Positions 14,572 to 23,057 of a stretch of DNA of 64,000 nucleotides are shown here, in pieces. The DNA is taken from positions 3,452,481 through 3,516,480 of the forward strand of contig OY282383.1 of NCBI GenBank assembly GCA_958295855.1. The letters are read 5' to 3'. A program made the translations under genes and the position numbers. The notes under the pieces were generated by a model, which made no database searches, had not been told where the DNA came from, and was given only the letters and a program-made list of their open reading frames with translations. This stretch comes from an uncultured Poribacteria bacterium (lineage in GTDB: Bacteria; Poribacteria; WGA-4E; WGA-3G). How positions within the stretch are numbered: the stretch's first letter is position 1; every line of letters begins with the position of its first letter.

Positions 14572-16281
14572 ATGTCTAAAAATAACAAAGGTGCGCGGGG
14601 TTTGTTTTACGGCATCTTCATTGCTGTCGCAGCGGCGATACTGCTCGGCGGCATTTCCCCGCAATACGCCGTCCATACCGCTATTCTGGGCGATATCTTT
14701 CTGAACCTCCTCAAAATGGTTGTGGTGCCACTCATCATGTTATCCATGATAGTCGGCATAGTGAGTCTTGACAATCTGCACACGCTCTATGCTATCGGAT
14801 GGAAAACGGGGGTGTACTTCCTTGCCACGACTGTCATCGCTGCCATGGTCGGTTTGGTTGTCGTCAACTTTATCCAGCCGGGCAAGAATTTCAGCCCGAG
14901 TGTTACGAGTGCCCAGGATTCAGCTCGCTCTCCAACATCAATGGAAGTGCCAGGGGCAGGAAATACCGTCAATCAATGGGAGAGCGAGGAATATCCAGAT
15001 GTGCAGTATACATTGACCGGTGAAGGCTTACGCACAGTCGTTGTACCCGGCATCCGGCAGAGAGAATTTTCCAACAAATATCTCGTTGCACTCGCGGACC
15101 AAAACGTTGTTGGGCATATTGCATCCGTTTCAGACATATCCGTGACAGTGAAATCCTGGGTGGCCTTATCCAAAAGTGCTGTTTATATCCGTTCCAAGAC
15201 AGGTGCGCCTGTGCTGTTTGTTGAAAACATAGTGCCTCAGGTGAAACTCAAACAAAAAGGAAAAGGGCTTGCGTTCAAGCTGCCGATTGTTGGCTCCCAG
15301 CCTGCTGTCTCGCAAAACGGGATACTTCACACGTTAAAAGGGTTGTTGCTCGGCCATGCTGCAAGCGGCAGAGAAGGCATGGTGCCGCAGAATATTTTCA
15401 ATGCCATGGTAGAAACCAATATCCTGCCGCTCATCTTTTTCTCGATTTTCATGGGCTATACCTTGTTGATGCAAGGGGAGGTGGCGGTGCCTGTGATTGA
15501 CGCGCTCTTTGTCGTAAACAACTCCATTATGCAATTTGTTCATTGGATAATGTACATGGCGCCTATTGGTATTTTTGGCTTGATTGCCGGGCAGATTGGT
15601 GAGGCTGGCGGTTTCGCCAATTTGTTGCCAGAATTCATAGCCGTTGGAAAATACAGTACCACGATGCTTTTGGGATTATTCGTTCACAGTATGGTGGTGT
15701 TACCCCTCCTGCTCTGGGGCATCGGTGGCAGAAATCCATTCACCTTTGCAAAAGGCATGCAACCTGCTTTATTGACTGCGTTTTCAACCGCTTCTTCGAG
15801 CTCGACTTTGCCCCTCACGATGGACTGTGTAGAGAGTAACAACGGTATCTCAAACCAGACTGCCATTTTTGTGCTGCCGCTGGGCGCAACGCTTAACATG
15901 AACGGCATTTCACTCTACCTGACTGTGGTGCCGATGTTCATTGCGCAAGTATACGGCATCGCACTCGGCCCGGTAGAACAATGCCTTGTCATCTTGGTTG
16001 CGACGCTTTTGGCTATTGGTACAGCCAGTATTCCAGGGGCCACCTTGATGAGCACAACAGTCCTTTTGAGAACATTGCAGCTGCCGCTTGTAGGTATTAC
16101 CTACATTATTGCTATTGACTGGCTAATGGATCGCTTCGCCACGGTAGTCAACGTTTGGGGTGATGGGGTGTGTGCAGGCATTGTTGAAAAGTATCAATTT
16201 GAAGAATCTGAAGAAACGTTGGAAACTCGGCTGGGTTCGGAAGAATTGACATTAGATTCCCAGGTTGCCGCCTTTAAGTAA
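14572..16281 (+). CDS. Dicarboxylate/amino acid:cation symporter (SDF/DAACS family), copy 2
   Basis: 569 residues from the ATG at 14572, aligned with the first copy's MSK start. An upstream in-frame TTG at 14527 lies inside the first gene's end and is rejected. The sequence is a recent tandem duplicate of 12828-14543, differing at scattered residues (for example L to V, E to D near the end) and by a small insertion, ARSPT, in the hydrophilic insert domain. All SDF motifs are retained (AFSTASSSSTLPLT, LGATLNMNG, NVWGDG). The spacer between copies is 28 bases, with an AGAGGGTG ribosome site. Both copies end SQVAAFK, followed by the same TAACGTGAGT text. Confidence 0.92.
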   Translation: MSKNNKGARGLFYGIFIAVAAAILLGGISPQYAVHTAILGDIFLNLLKMVVVPLIMLSMIVGIVSLDNLHTLYAIGWKTGVYFLATTVIAAMVGLVVVNFIQPGKNFSPSVTSAQDSARSPTSMEVPGAGNTVNQWESEEYPDVQYTLTGEGLRTVVVPGIRQREFSNKYLVALADQNVVGHIASVSDISVTVKSWVALSKSAVYIRSKTGAPVLFVENIVPQVKLKQKGKGLAFKLPIVGSQPAVSQNGILHTLKGLLLGHAASGREGMVPQNIFNAMVETNILPLIFFSIFMGYTLLMQGEVAVPVIDALFVVNNSIMQFVHWIMYMAPIGIFGLIAGQIGEAGGFANLLPEFIAVGKYSTTMLLGLFVHSMVVLPLLLWGIGGRNPFTFAKGMQPALLTAFSTASSSSTLPLTMDCVESNNGISNQTAIFVLPLGATLNMNGISLYLTVVPMFIAQVYGIALGPVEQCLVILVATLLAIGTASIPGATLMSTTVLLRTLQLPLVGITYIIAIDWLMDRFATVVNVWGDGVCAGIVEKYQFEESEETLETRLGSEELTLDSQVAAFK

Positions 16282-16345
16282 CGTGAGTTCGGGATAAGAA
16301 ATAGATTGTCATGCGAGGTGCCTGTCCCTTGCACGCCAGTCTAAC

Positions 16346-16485
16346 GGAAACGATTGTGCCGCGCCTACCGGGGAAAACGGAATGCCGCTGTATATCCGTT
16401 CAACCCAACCTAAATTGACACTTATGGAGAACCCCTGCTTCCCCTTTGACAGAGGGTTGGGGAACCGAAATCGGGGTTACAAACG
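16346..16485 (+). repeat. Dispersed block flanking the symporter region, copy 2
   Basis: Shortened copy of 12176-12387 containing the same ACTTATGGAGAACCCC tract and the GACAGAGGGTTGGGGAACC segment. Confidence 0.65.
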
Positions 16486-16508
16486 CCTCCCACATTAGGT
16501 GCTGTGCA

Positions 16509-16877
16509 TTATGGTGTCTCCTTCTTGCGATGCTGCGCGTCGTAAACAAGGAATTCAATAATTTCCTCAGTAGTTTTCGGGTTCAGCCCAGAGCCCGGTT
16601 TTCGCATCATCTTATGAACATATTTTCGCCATTCTTCGGGTGTAAAGCTTGAATTAATCGGGCGTGCCACGGTATGGCATCGGCTACATTTGCGGGTAAA
16701 CACCTCGTAAGCTGTTTGCATTTTCGGCGGATAGGCGGAGACATCAATAAAGTTGGTGCCCTTATCCGCGGGATAGGTTTTAGGCACAGCGCGTGGGGCA
16801 CGCAGCGCGTAAATCATGCCAATTCCTACCAGAAGGATGACACCTAGCACGGTAATCCAAACAATAGCCTGTTGCAT
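16509..16877 (-). CDS. Membrane-anchored monohaem cytochrome c
   Basis: 122 residues. One N-terminal membrane helix (AIVWITVLGVILLVGIGMIYAL) anchors a small cytochrome c domain with haem site CSRCH (CxxCH) and a likely axial methionine in VHKMMRKPGSG. The domain pattern (YEVFTRKCSRCHTVARPINSSFTPEEWRKYV) fits small c-type cytochromes that carry electrons on the outer face of the cytoplasmic membrane. It follows the transketolase gene with a 68-base gap holding a palindrome. Partner enzyme unknown. Confidence 0.85.
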   Translation of the reverse strand: MQQAIVWITVLGVILLVGIGMIYALRAPRAVPKTYPADKGTNFIDVSAYPPKMQTAYEVFTRKCSRCHTVARPINSSFTPEEWRKYVHKMMRKPGSGLNPKTTEEIIEFLVYDAQHRKKETP

Positions 16878-16901
16878 TTTTTACGAACCTCATTCAATTT
16901 C

Positions 16902-16923
16902 GGGCGGAGACAGGGCTCCGCCC
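16902..16923. repeat. Palindrome between transketolase and cytochrome genes
   Basis: GGGCGGAG (16902-16909) pairs with CTCCGCCC (16916-16923). No T-run follows on the minus strand, so it looks like a dispersed palindromic repeat rather than a terminator. Confidence 0.5.
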
Positions 16924-16945
16924 TTAAAGGAATGTCGAAAAATTA

Positions 16946-18790
16946 TCAGACGAGGGCCCTCACCTTCCGCACGATGGTGTCTGCACTGATGCCGTGGTAT
17001 TCCAATAGTTCCTCTGGTTTGCCGGAGCGGGGTATCCCCTTAACAGCAAGTTTGTGAACGGATACGCCTTCCGTAGCGACAGCCGCCATAACTGCGTCCC
17101 CTAAACCGCCTTCAGGATAATGGTCTTCCACGGTGATTAAGGTGTTGTTCGTTTCGGCAGCTGCCTGCTGTAGCGTTTCCGTGTCAATCGGCTTGATAGA
17201 ATAAAGGTCCAGCACGCGGATGGCGATGCCTTCTGCGGCCAGCGTCTCGTAGGCTGTCAACGCTTCGTGAAGGGTTACGCCGGCTGCAACCACAGTGACG
17301 CTATCCTGCTCACTTTTCCGAATCACCTTACACCCGCCGATGGGGAAACGTTCTGCCGCATCGTAGAGAACCGGTGTTTGAGGGCGAGAGGTTCGGAGGT
17401 AAACGATGCCTTCGTGTGCCGCAGCTTCCGCGACAAGCCTTTCCGCAGCAACAGCATCGCTCGGATACAACACCACTGCTTCCGGCAGTGCGCGGAACAT
17501 TGCAATATCCTCTAACCCCATCTGTGAGGGCCCGTCTTCGCCAATTGAAACCCCACAATGCGAACCGGCATATTTAATATTGGCTTGGGAAATCGCAGAC
17601 ATCCGTATCTGATCGTAGGCGCGCGATAAGAACGCCGCGAACGTAGAGACAAACGGAATCTTACCCCGTTTTGCCAAACCGATGCCCGCCCCGACTAAGT
17701 TTTGTTCTGCGATGAACATCTCAAAGTACCGATTCGGGTGGCGTTCCATGAATTGTTCCGCATAAGTTGAATTTTTGGTATCGCCATCCAAGGCGACAAC
17801 AGCGAGGTTCGCACTGCCGAGTTTAGCAAGTCCGGTGCCATAGCCGCCGCGCGTCGCTACCTTTTCACCGGGTATATAGTCCGGTGCTTCACATTCCGTT
17901 ACGGCAGCGTTCAGATTCTCGCCATCTATAGGACTCGGCAATTCAATCTGGAGCGGTACCTCTGCATGCAACGGCCCGAGTTCCGCTAACGCTTTGTCAA
18001 GCTCTTCCCCTTTGGGGATGGCTTTTCCGTGCCATCCATCCGCGTTTTCAAGGAATGAAATGCCCTTCCCCTTAAACGTCTTGGCGACTATCATCGTCGG
18101 TTTATCGGTTGAGGCTTTGGCTTGCGCCAGAGCGGGAAGGATTTCATCGAAGTCGTGTCCATCAATGCCGATGGTTTGCCAACCGAACGCTTCAAAACGT
18201 CGGCAGTAGGTATCAATATCGAAGGCGTACATAGTGCGCTGGCTCTGCCCAAGGGCGTTGACATCCACAATCCCGATGAGGTTATTCAACTGGTAATGCG
18301 TTGCCAAGGCGGCGGCTTCCCACACGCCCCCCTCAGCGGTTTCTCCATCGCCAAGGAGGACATAGACACGGTAATCGGATTTGTCCAAGTATTTGCCGTT
18401 GAGTGCCATGCCGAGCCCAAGTGACAAGCCTTGTCCGAGGGAGCCTGTCGCCACTTCTGTCCATTCAAACCGGGGTGTGGGGTGCCCCTCAAGGATGCTG
18501 TCTATTTGCCGCAACGTCAGCAGATTCTCGGTTGGGATGATACCGGCTTCAGCATAGGCAGCATAAAGCAGTGGCGCGGCATGCCCCTTTGATAAGATGA
18601 ACCTATCGTTGTTGGGGTTTTGTGCGTCCGTGCAATCATAGCGCATCGCGTGAAAAAAAAGCGCGGACACGATATCTGCAGCAGAGAGGCACGTCGTCGG
18701 ATGCCCGGAGCCAGCCTCTGATGTGGAGACAATCGCGTGAATGCGTAAGTTAGTCGCTTTTTGTTTGAGAAGGTTCTTCAAGGTTTCCAC
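16946..18790 (-). CDS. tkt: Transketolase
   Basis: 614 residues, the short single-chain form similar in length to animal transketolases. Thiamine-diphosphate features are clear: SEAGSGHPTTCLSAADI, LSKGHAAPLLYAA, the GDGETAEGGVWEAA metal-binding motif with VDVNALGQSQ, and in the second half EMFIAEQNLVGAGIGLAKRGKIPFVSTFAAFLSRAYDQIRM. The C-terminal domain ends EELLEYHGISADTIVRKV. The enzyme moves two-carbon units between sugar phosphates in the non-oxidative pentose phosphate pathway in the cytosol. It lies between an acidic TPR-like protein and a cytochrome. All expected motifs are present. Confidence 0.95.
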   Translation of the reverse strand: METLKNLLKQKATNLRIHAIVSTSEAGSGHPTTCLSAADIVSALFFHAMRYDCTDAQNPNNDRFILSKGHAAPLLYAAYAEAGIIPTENLLTLRQIDSILEGHPTPRFEWTEVATGSLGQGLSLGLGMALNGKYLDKSDYRVYVLLGDGETAEGGVWEAAALATHYQLNNLIGIVDVNALGQSQRTMYAFDIDTYCRRFEAFGWQTIGIDGHDFDEILPALAQAKASTDKPTMIVAKTFKGKGISFLENADGWHGKAIPKGEELDKALAELGPLHAEVPLQIELPSPIDGENLNAAVTECEAPDYIPGEKVATRGGYGTGLAKLGSANLAVVALDGDTKNSTYAEQFMERHPNRYFEMFIAEQNLVGAGIGLAKRGKIPFVSTFAAFLSRAYDQIRMSAISQANIKYAGSHCGVSIGEDGPSQMGLEDIAMFRALPEAVVLYPSDAVAAERLVAEAAAHEGIVYLRTSRPQTPVLYDAAERFPIGGCKVIRKSEQDSVTVVAAGVTLHEALTAYETLAAEGIAIRVLDLYSIKPIDTETLQQAAAETNNTLITVEDHYPEGGLGDAVMAAVATEGVSVHKLAVKGIPRSGKPEELLEYHGISADTIVRKVRALV

Positions 18791-18833
18791 AAATTTCGCT
18801 TATCCTTTCCTCTTTAGTTCTAAACGTTTCGCT

Positions 18834-19397
18834 CTAATCAGAAACCACGTTTGTTGACTTCAACCGCTCTGCCCGGCGTTCTGCCGCGACCGTGAGGTAA
18901 TGCCCCTGGCAGGTTTGAATGAGGCTTTCAAAAATCACAATCGCTTGCGAGATGTCTTGCATTTTGACGTAAGCTTCCGCCTGCCAATACAGCGATTTGG
19001 CTATGATTTCATTGGGCTCGTATCGGCTGCCATCCGTTTGTTGCCTTTCGTTTTCGATGGCATCGCCGAATTTTTCAATTGCCAGTTCATAATTTTTCTC
19101 TTCATAGTAGGCAGCCACCGCGGCCGCATAGGCGGTGTTATCCGCTTCGTGTGCCCGGAATGGCTCTACCTCAATAAACGTTGGTAAAACCGGGGGCGGC
19201 AGTACCTCTTCTGATTCCTCGTCTGCCTGAGAGTCGTCATCCGGTTCTTCTGATTCATCAGGGGGGGCATCACTAACGAATCCTTCTTCATCGTCGTTTT
19301 CACCAACAACATCGGAAGCATCGTCAGGCGCCTCATCTGGTGAAGGTTCGTGTTCTTTCTCATCAGACGCCTCAGTTTCGTCCATATTGAATTTCAT
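18834..19397 (-). CDS. Acidic protein with TPR-like C-terminal region
   Basis: 187 residues. Residues 1-70 are a highly acidic, probably disordered stretch (runs of E, D, S and P). Residues 75-180 are helical and resemble two or three tetratricopeptide units (NTAYAAAVAAYYEEKNYELAIEKFGDAI; EIIAKSLYWQAEAYVKMQDISQAIVIFESLI). Such modules bind other proteins. No signal peptide or membrane helix. GGAG precedes the ATG. It lies 43 bases upstream of transketolase and may share its transcript. Function unknown. Confidence 0.75.
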   Translation of the reverse strand: MKFNMDETEASDEKEHEPSPDEAPDDASDVVGENDDEEGFVSDAPPDESEEPDDDSQADEESEEVLPPPVLPTFIEVEPFRAHEADNTAYAAAVAAYYEEKNYELAIEKFGDAIENERQQTDGSRYEPNEIIAKSLYWQAEAYVKMQDISQAIVIFESLIQTCQGHYLTVAAERRAERLKSTNVVSD

Positions 19398-19657
19398 CTA
19401 TTTCTCCGTTTCTTTTTTTCGTTTTTATGAAGGCTTCGAATCTGGAAATAGATCAAAACCATCTGACTTACCTTGCGGCCGGGGTGCTTTGCCGTTGCGC
19501 GATTTATTACGCCAACAGCCCTTGAAGTGCTTATGAGGTTCTACAAGCCTCCCGGTGCATTCCTATTATTTTTCCAACGCGTGGACTTAGCAAGGCATTG
19601 CTATAGGCGAGGGCGCGGTGAACACCAAGCCCTCGCCTACAACGTGCTTACTTGGGG
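19398..19657. other. Gap with a long hairpin
   Basis: 260 bases without a gene. Positions 19604-19614 (TAGGCGAGGGC) pair perfectly with 19629-19639 (GCCCTCGCCTA) around a 14-base loop, just downstream of the LamG stop codon on neither gene's coding strand. It may be a dispersed repeat or a bidirectional stop structure, but no T-run is present. Confidence 0.45.
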
Positions 19658-20464
19658 TTAGTATTTAATCTTCACGTCTGCCCAAGTGGTTGTCATTTTG
19701 TCAGCCGGGTCAACTGCCAGGACTGCAAAATAGAGGCCATCTTTATACAATTTCTGAATGTCCTCTTGCGCCAGAGCGACATTGAAAATAACAACTTCAT
19801 CAACGGTAGCATCGCCGAAGCGGCCAGCACAACAAGTGTCATTGCCGATGTAGGCCGGGCCGTTATCCAAATCAATCGGATTCTTCGTCAGATCCATTGC
19901 GCTTTCTTCTTCACCGTCAATATAGATGTACCACTCACCGGTATCGCTATCAAAGGTGGTGGTGTACATGTGCCATTCGGTAATATCTTCGGGACCGACT
20001 TCGCCGTCGCGCCAACCACCGGGCTTATTCCAACAGCCGCCGTTACAAATCGGCCATGAAACGTTTTTGGTATCGCCGTTAGGATGGATGATATAGGCGG
20101 GCCGTTTTTCAACCATCCAGCCGTGCTGGTTCCAATTATCGGTATGACTTTTAACCCAGATTGAGACGGTTATCGCTTCTGTTGGGTTCTCATGGGCTGG
20201 AATAACGACATGAGCTCCAGCACCATCCAATTCAAGTCCTTCTCCGAACTTACCCTCCACCCATTTAGGTTTGCCTTCAAACTCGCCATCTAAACCGTTT
20301 TCGGACGCATCGGTTGCAACATTCCCTGTGCCTTCATCAAAAAGCCACATCCCGACAACAGTCGCCGGATCTATTGCGGCTGAAGCATTGGAAACTAACA
20401 AGATGCCAATAAAAATAAGGCTCAAACAAGCGAGACCGGCGTTTCTAACAACGCTGAAATTCAT
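19658..20464 (-). CDS. LamG-domain exported protein
   Basis: 268 residues. The signal peptide is clear (LACLSLIFIGILLVSNASAA). One LamG/concanavalin-like domain follows: VVGMWLFDEGTGNVATDASENGLDGEF, GKFGEGLELDGAGAHVVIP, ITVSIWVKS, WHMYTTTFDSDTGEWYIYIDG, AYIGND, DATVDEVVIFNVALAQEDIQKLYKDG. After the domain it ends in a short VDPADKMTTTWADVKIKY tail seen in exported sugar-binding proteins. Two cysteines (NDTCCAG and ICNGGC) may form disulfides. It is secreted, probably binds carbohydrate, and has its own promoter at 20694-20722 and a long leader. Confidence 0.88.
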   Translation of the reverse strand: MNFSVVRNAGLACLSLIFIGILLVSNASAAIDPATVVGMWLFDEGTGNVATDASENGLDGEFEGKPKWVEGKFGEGLELDGAGAHVVIPAHENPTEAITVSIWVKSHTDNWNQHGWMVEKRPAYIIHPNGDTKNVSWPICNGGCWNKPGGWRDGEVGPEDITEWHMYTTTFDSDTGEWYIYIDGEEESAMDLTKNPIDLDNGPAYIGNDTCCAGRFGDATVDEVVIFNVALAQEDIQKLYKDGLYFAVLAVDPADKMTTTWADVKIKY

Positions 20465-20653
20465 ACAGCTTACCTCCTATTAGTGATGATAAATAAATCA
20501 ATGGTTTTTACTCCCACCAAGTTGCCAAAAACACGAGCGAGCAACTTTCTTATTGCTTACATGAGTGATTAGGGAGTAAATCGCCCGATAAAACGTTACA
20601 TATCTCCATTCTTAGGGTTGCATCATAAGTCTCTGGCGAGATTTACAGTGCAT

Positions 20654-20684
20654 TGTTGCATTGTGTTCTCTTAATTCTGCAACA
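20654..20684. promoter_or_regulatory. Inverted repeat TGTTGCA-N17-TGCAACA downstream of the LamG promoter
   Basis: The arms 20654-20660 and 20678-20684 are exact reverse complements and lie just past the predicted start of the LamG transcript, a position that could block it. The half-site equals that of the dyad at 11550-11584. No sigma-54 promoter is near. Confidence 0.4.
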
Positions 20685-20693
20685 TAATTAAAA

Positions 20694-20722
20694 ATCATAT
20701 CAGATTTAGGTGGATATGTCAA
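20694..20722 (-). promoter_or_regulatory. Sigma-70-type promoter for the LamG gene
   Basis: On the minus strand TTGACA (20717-20722), 17 bases, TATGAT (20694-20699). The leader to the gene is about 220 bases. Confidence 0.6.
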
Positions 20723-20781
20723 GAAAAAACTGCAAAATGTTGAGAGAATCTCGTTTTCCATATCTTACGCTGAAAAAACAA

Positions 20782-20810
20782 TTGACACCAAAGCAATTTC
20801 CATTTATAAT
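20782..20810 (+). promoter_or_regulatory. Consensus sigma-70-type promoter
   Basis: TTGACA (20782-20787), 17 bases, TATAAT (20805-20810). It drives the gene starting at 20925, with a leader of about 108 bases. Confidence 0.75.
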
Positions 20811-20924
20811 AATAAGGGTGGGAGACGAATAAATCTGTAACGGCTAAAGCTATAAGCCCGGAATGCACCGGCGAACTTCGCACGTAAGCACTTATGCCAA
20901 GCGTTCGTAAACGAAGAAGAGGAC

Positions 20925-21986
20925 ATGAAGCGAATAGGACTTATTTTTTTTATTTTACTCTTTGGTGTCCAACCGTTGTTTGGACAGTTAACAGAACTAC
21001 AGACCGAGGCGGCTTCGCCTCCAACGCAAAAAGAGACATCTGTGGACGGGGCCCCACAGGATACTGAGGGCGCTTCGGCATCAAAGCAAGAAGAGATGTC
21101 TGTAGACAGCGGTGAGCAGGAGGCAGATTCCGCACCAGGTGCCTTGAAACCCGAAGAACCGCTTGACACGCCCGTGCCCGCAGTCGCGAGATGGGAGGGC
21201 AAGCGGCGAATGCTAAAGGTTGTTAACGATTATCATTTGGCAGCGGATGAAGTCTTAACAACGCTCGTCATGATTGCGGGGGACGCGACAATACATGGGA
21301 CGGTAACAGGGAATGTACTCGTGCTCGGCGGGGATGTTGAACTTGCACCAGGGGCACAGGTGAACGGGGTGCTCCAGATTATCGGGGGGCATTGCCTGGG
21401 TAACGTGAAAGCGGCACAGGATTTGCGCGTGAGCAATCGGTGGGGGATGGTGCCAGCAGTTGCTAAACTTCTGATGCATCCGCACAACGTCTGGGGTATC
21501 AGCAAGGCGGGAAATTTCCGGTTAACAATCGTCAAGTTTGTGCTTTTCCTCTTAACATATCTGCTCGTAGTCTTGATATTTCCAAAGCCGGTAAACGCAC
21601 TGAGCACGCTGTTCGCGCATAGGCCCATCGGCAGTGTGTTATTTAGCATCCTAATGTTAGTTGTGATGTCGATACTGTTCGCGGCACTGACACTTTCAAT
21701 TGTTGGAGTGCCATGCCTGCTGTTGGGTATTGCCCTTTTGCTGCCGTTGGCAATATTTGGAAAAGCCGCTATTTTCTTTTTAATCGGGAGCACCCTCCTT
21801 GCCGGGCGATTAAAACCGTTTGCGGTGATTTTTGGCTATATTTTCTATTTTATGGCAACTGAGGTACGGTATATTGACTGGGTGGCGTTTCTTGTTGTCA
21901 ACATCATCGGAATAGGGCTCTGTTTACTGGCCTGCTTCAGGCAACGCTCGGACAGACATCCCTATTGGGCGGAAAGGGTAGGGTAG
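20925..21986 (+). CDS. Exported membrane protein with bactofilin-like beta region
   Basis: 353 residues. A signal peptide (RIGLIFFILLFGVQPLFG) is followed by a low-complexity acidic linker with two related units (KETSVDGAPQDTEGA, EEMSVDSGEQEADSA). Next comes a short beta-helix-like stretch (VLTTLVMIAGDATIHGTVTGNVLVLGGDVELAPGAQVNGVLQIIGG) of the kind found in bactofilin/polymer-forming proteins. After it come four or five membrane helices from about residue 190. AGAAGAGGAC precedes the ATG. It directly precedes a BatA-like gene with 2 bases between, suggesting a shared role at the envelope. Specific function unknown. Confidence 0.75.
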   Translation: MKRIGLIFFILLFGVQPLFGQLTELQTEAASPPTQKETSVDGAPQDTEGASASKQEEMSVDSGEQEADSAPGALKPEEPLDTPVPAVARWEGKRRMLKVVNDYHLAADEVLTTLVMIAGDATIHGTVTGNVLVLGGDVELAPGAQVNGVLQIIGGHCLGNVKAAQDLRVSNRWGMVPAVAKLLMHPHNVWGISKAGNFRLTIVKFVLFLLTYLLVVLIFPKPVNALSTLFAHRPIGSVLFSILMLVVMSILFAALTLSIVGVPCLLLGIALLLPLAIFGKAAIFFLIGSTLLAGRLKPFAVIFGYIFYFMATEVRYIDWVAFLVVNIIGIGLCLLACFRQRSDRHPYWAERVG

Positions 21987-21988
21987 CA

Positions 21989-23032
21989 GTGCAACTAAAT
22001 TCCCCTATTTTTCTCGGTTTGCTCATCATATTGCCGTTGCTGATAGTCTATCTAGCGTGGCTCCGGAAGCGTGCAGTTGTGCCTGTCATCCGGTTCTCCG
22101 AGCTTGGGAGTATTCGACAGATGCCGCGCACGCTCGCTGTCAAAGCCCTACCTTTCCTTAAGGGCATGCGGCTCATCGTAATAGCCCTGCTCATCTTGAC
22201 GCTTGCTCGGCCGCAGTTCTCTCAAAGCCGGGCGCAGCGGTTTGCTGAAGGTATTGATATCCTTTTAGCCGTTGACATTTCTGAGAGTATGCGGGCAGAA
22301 GATTTTGAGGGCACAACAATGTGGGAAAAAACGGAATTTCATCTACCCCCAAATCAAAATCGGCTTCAAACGGCTAAGGCGGTTATCGACAACTTTCTCA
22401 GGCATCGGGAAAATGACCGGGTAGGTTTGGTTGTGTTCGCCGGTGAAAGTTTTACGCTCTGCCCGCTCACCTTGGATTATCCGGTGTTGATAGAGTTGCT
22501 CCGCCATGTGACAGTGTCAATGGGTGGGCAGCTGCAGGACGGCACGGCTATCGGTGATGCAATTGCTACTGCGGTTCATCGGTTGCGCGCCTCGCAGGCG
22601 AAGACCCAAATTGTTATCCTCTTAACAGATGGCGAAAACAACGCCGGCACAATTGACCCGGGCACCGCAGCAACACTCGCGCAATCCTTCGGTATTAAGG
22701 TTTACACCATCGGCATGGGGAAATCGGGGGGCGCGCTTATCCCTTATGAGGATACCACATTTGGCAAGCGGTATCGCGAGGTTTTAACCTATCTTGACGA
22801 GGATACCCTCAAGCAGATTGCCAATATCACAGGTGCCCGTTATTTCCGCGCCACAGACACACAATCGCTGACGCGCATCTATACAGAGATTGACCAGTTT
22901 GAAAAGACGAAATTTGAGGTTATCAATTATGTTGCGCACAAGGAGTTGGCAGCTTATGTCCTAATACCCGCAGCACTGCTGCTGGGGATAGAAATTCTAT
23001 TGAGCAACACAGTGCTTCGGAAAATTCCGTGA
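21989..23032 (+). CDS. VWA-domain membrane protein, BatA-like
   Basis: About 347 residues from a GTG at 21989, two bases after the previous stop. An in-frame TTG at 21965 overlaps that gene and is less likely. Two N-terminal membrane helices (FLGLLIILPLLIVYLAW and MRLIVIALLILTLARPQF), a von Willebrand A domain with MIDAS residues in AVDISESMRAED, DGTAIGDAIATAV and LLTDGENNAG, and a C-terminal membrane helix (AAYVLIPAALLLGIEILL) match BatA proteins of the Bat/MoxR system. These are linked to envelope stress and chaperone-like activity. No MoxR ATPase is nearby. Confidence 0.88.
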   Translation: MQLNSPIFLGLLIILPLLIVYLAWLRKRAVVPVIRFSELGSIRQMPRTLAVKALPFLKGMRLIVIALLILTLARPQFSQSRAQRFAEGIDILLAVDISESMRAEDFEGTTMWEKTEFHLPPNQNRLQTAKAVIDNFLRHRENDRVGLVVFAGESFTLCPLTLDYPVLIELLRHVTVSMGGQLQDGTAIGDAIATAVHRLRASQAKTQIVILLTDGENNAGTIDPGTAATLAQSFGIKVYTIGMGKSGGALIPYEDTTFGKRYREVLTYLDEDTLKQIANITGARYFRATDTQSLTRIYTEIDQFEKTKFEVINYVAHKELAAYVLIPAALLLGIEILLSNTVLRKIP

Positions 23033-23057
23033 ATTAGACAAAAAATAGGAGACAAGA

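Larger units (their letters stand above)
20465..20924. other. Divergent promoter region
   Basis: 460 bases between the LamG gene (minus) and the bactofilin-like gene (plus). It contains a minus-strand promoter (20694-20722), an inverted repeat (20654-20684) and a perfect plus-strand promoter (20782-20810). No gene is seen. Confidence 0.6.

Noticed and set aside
16902..16923. Terminator between transketolase and cytochrome c
   Set aside because: A strong stem is present but no T-run follows in either direction, so it is better seen as a dispersed palindrome.
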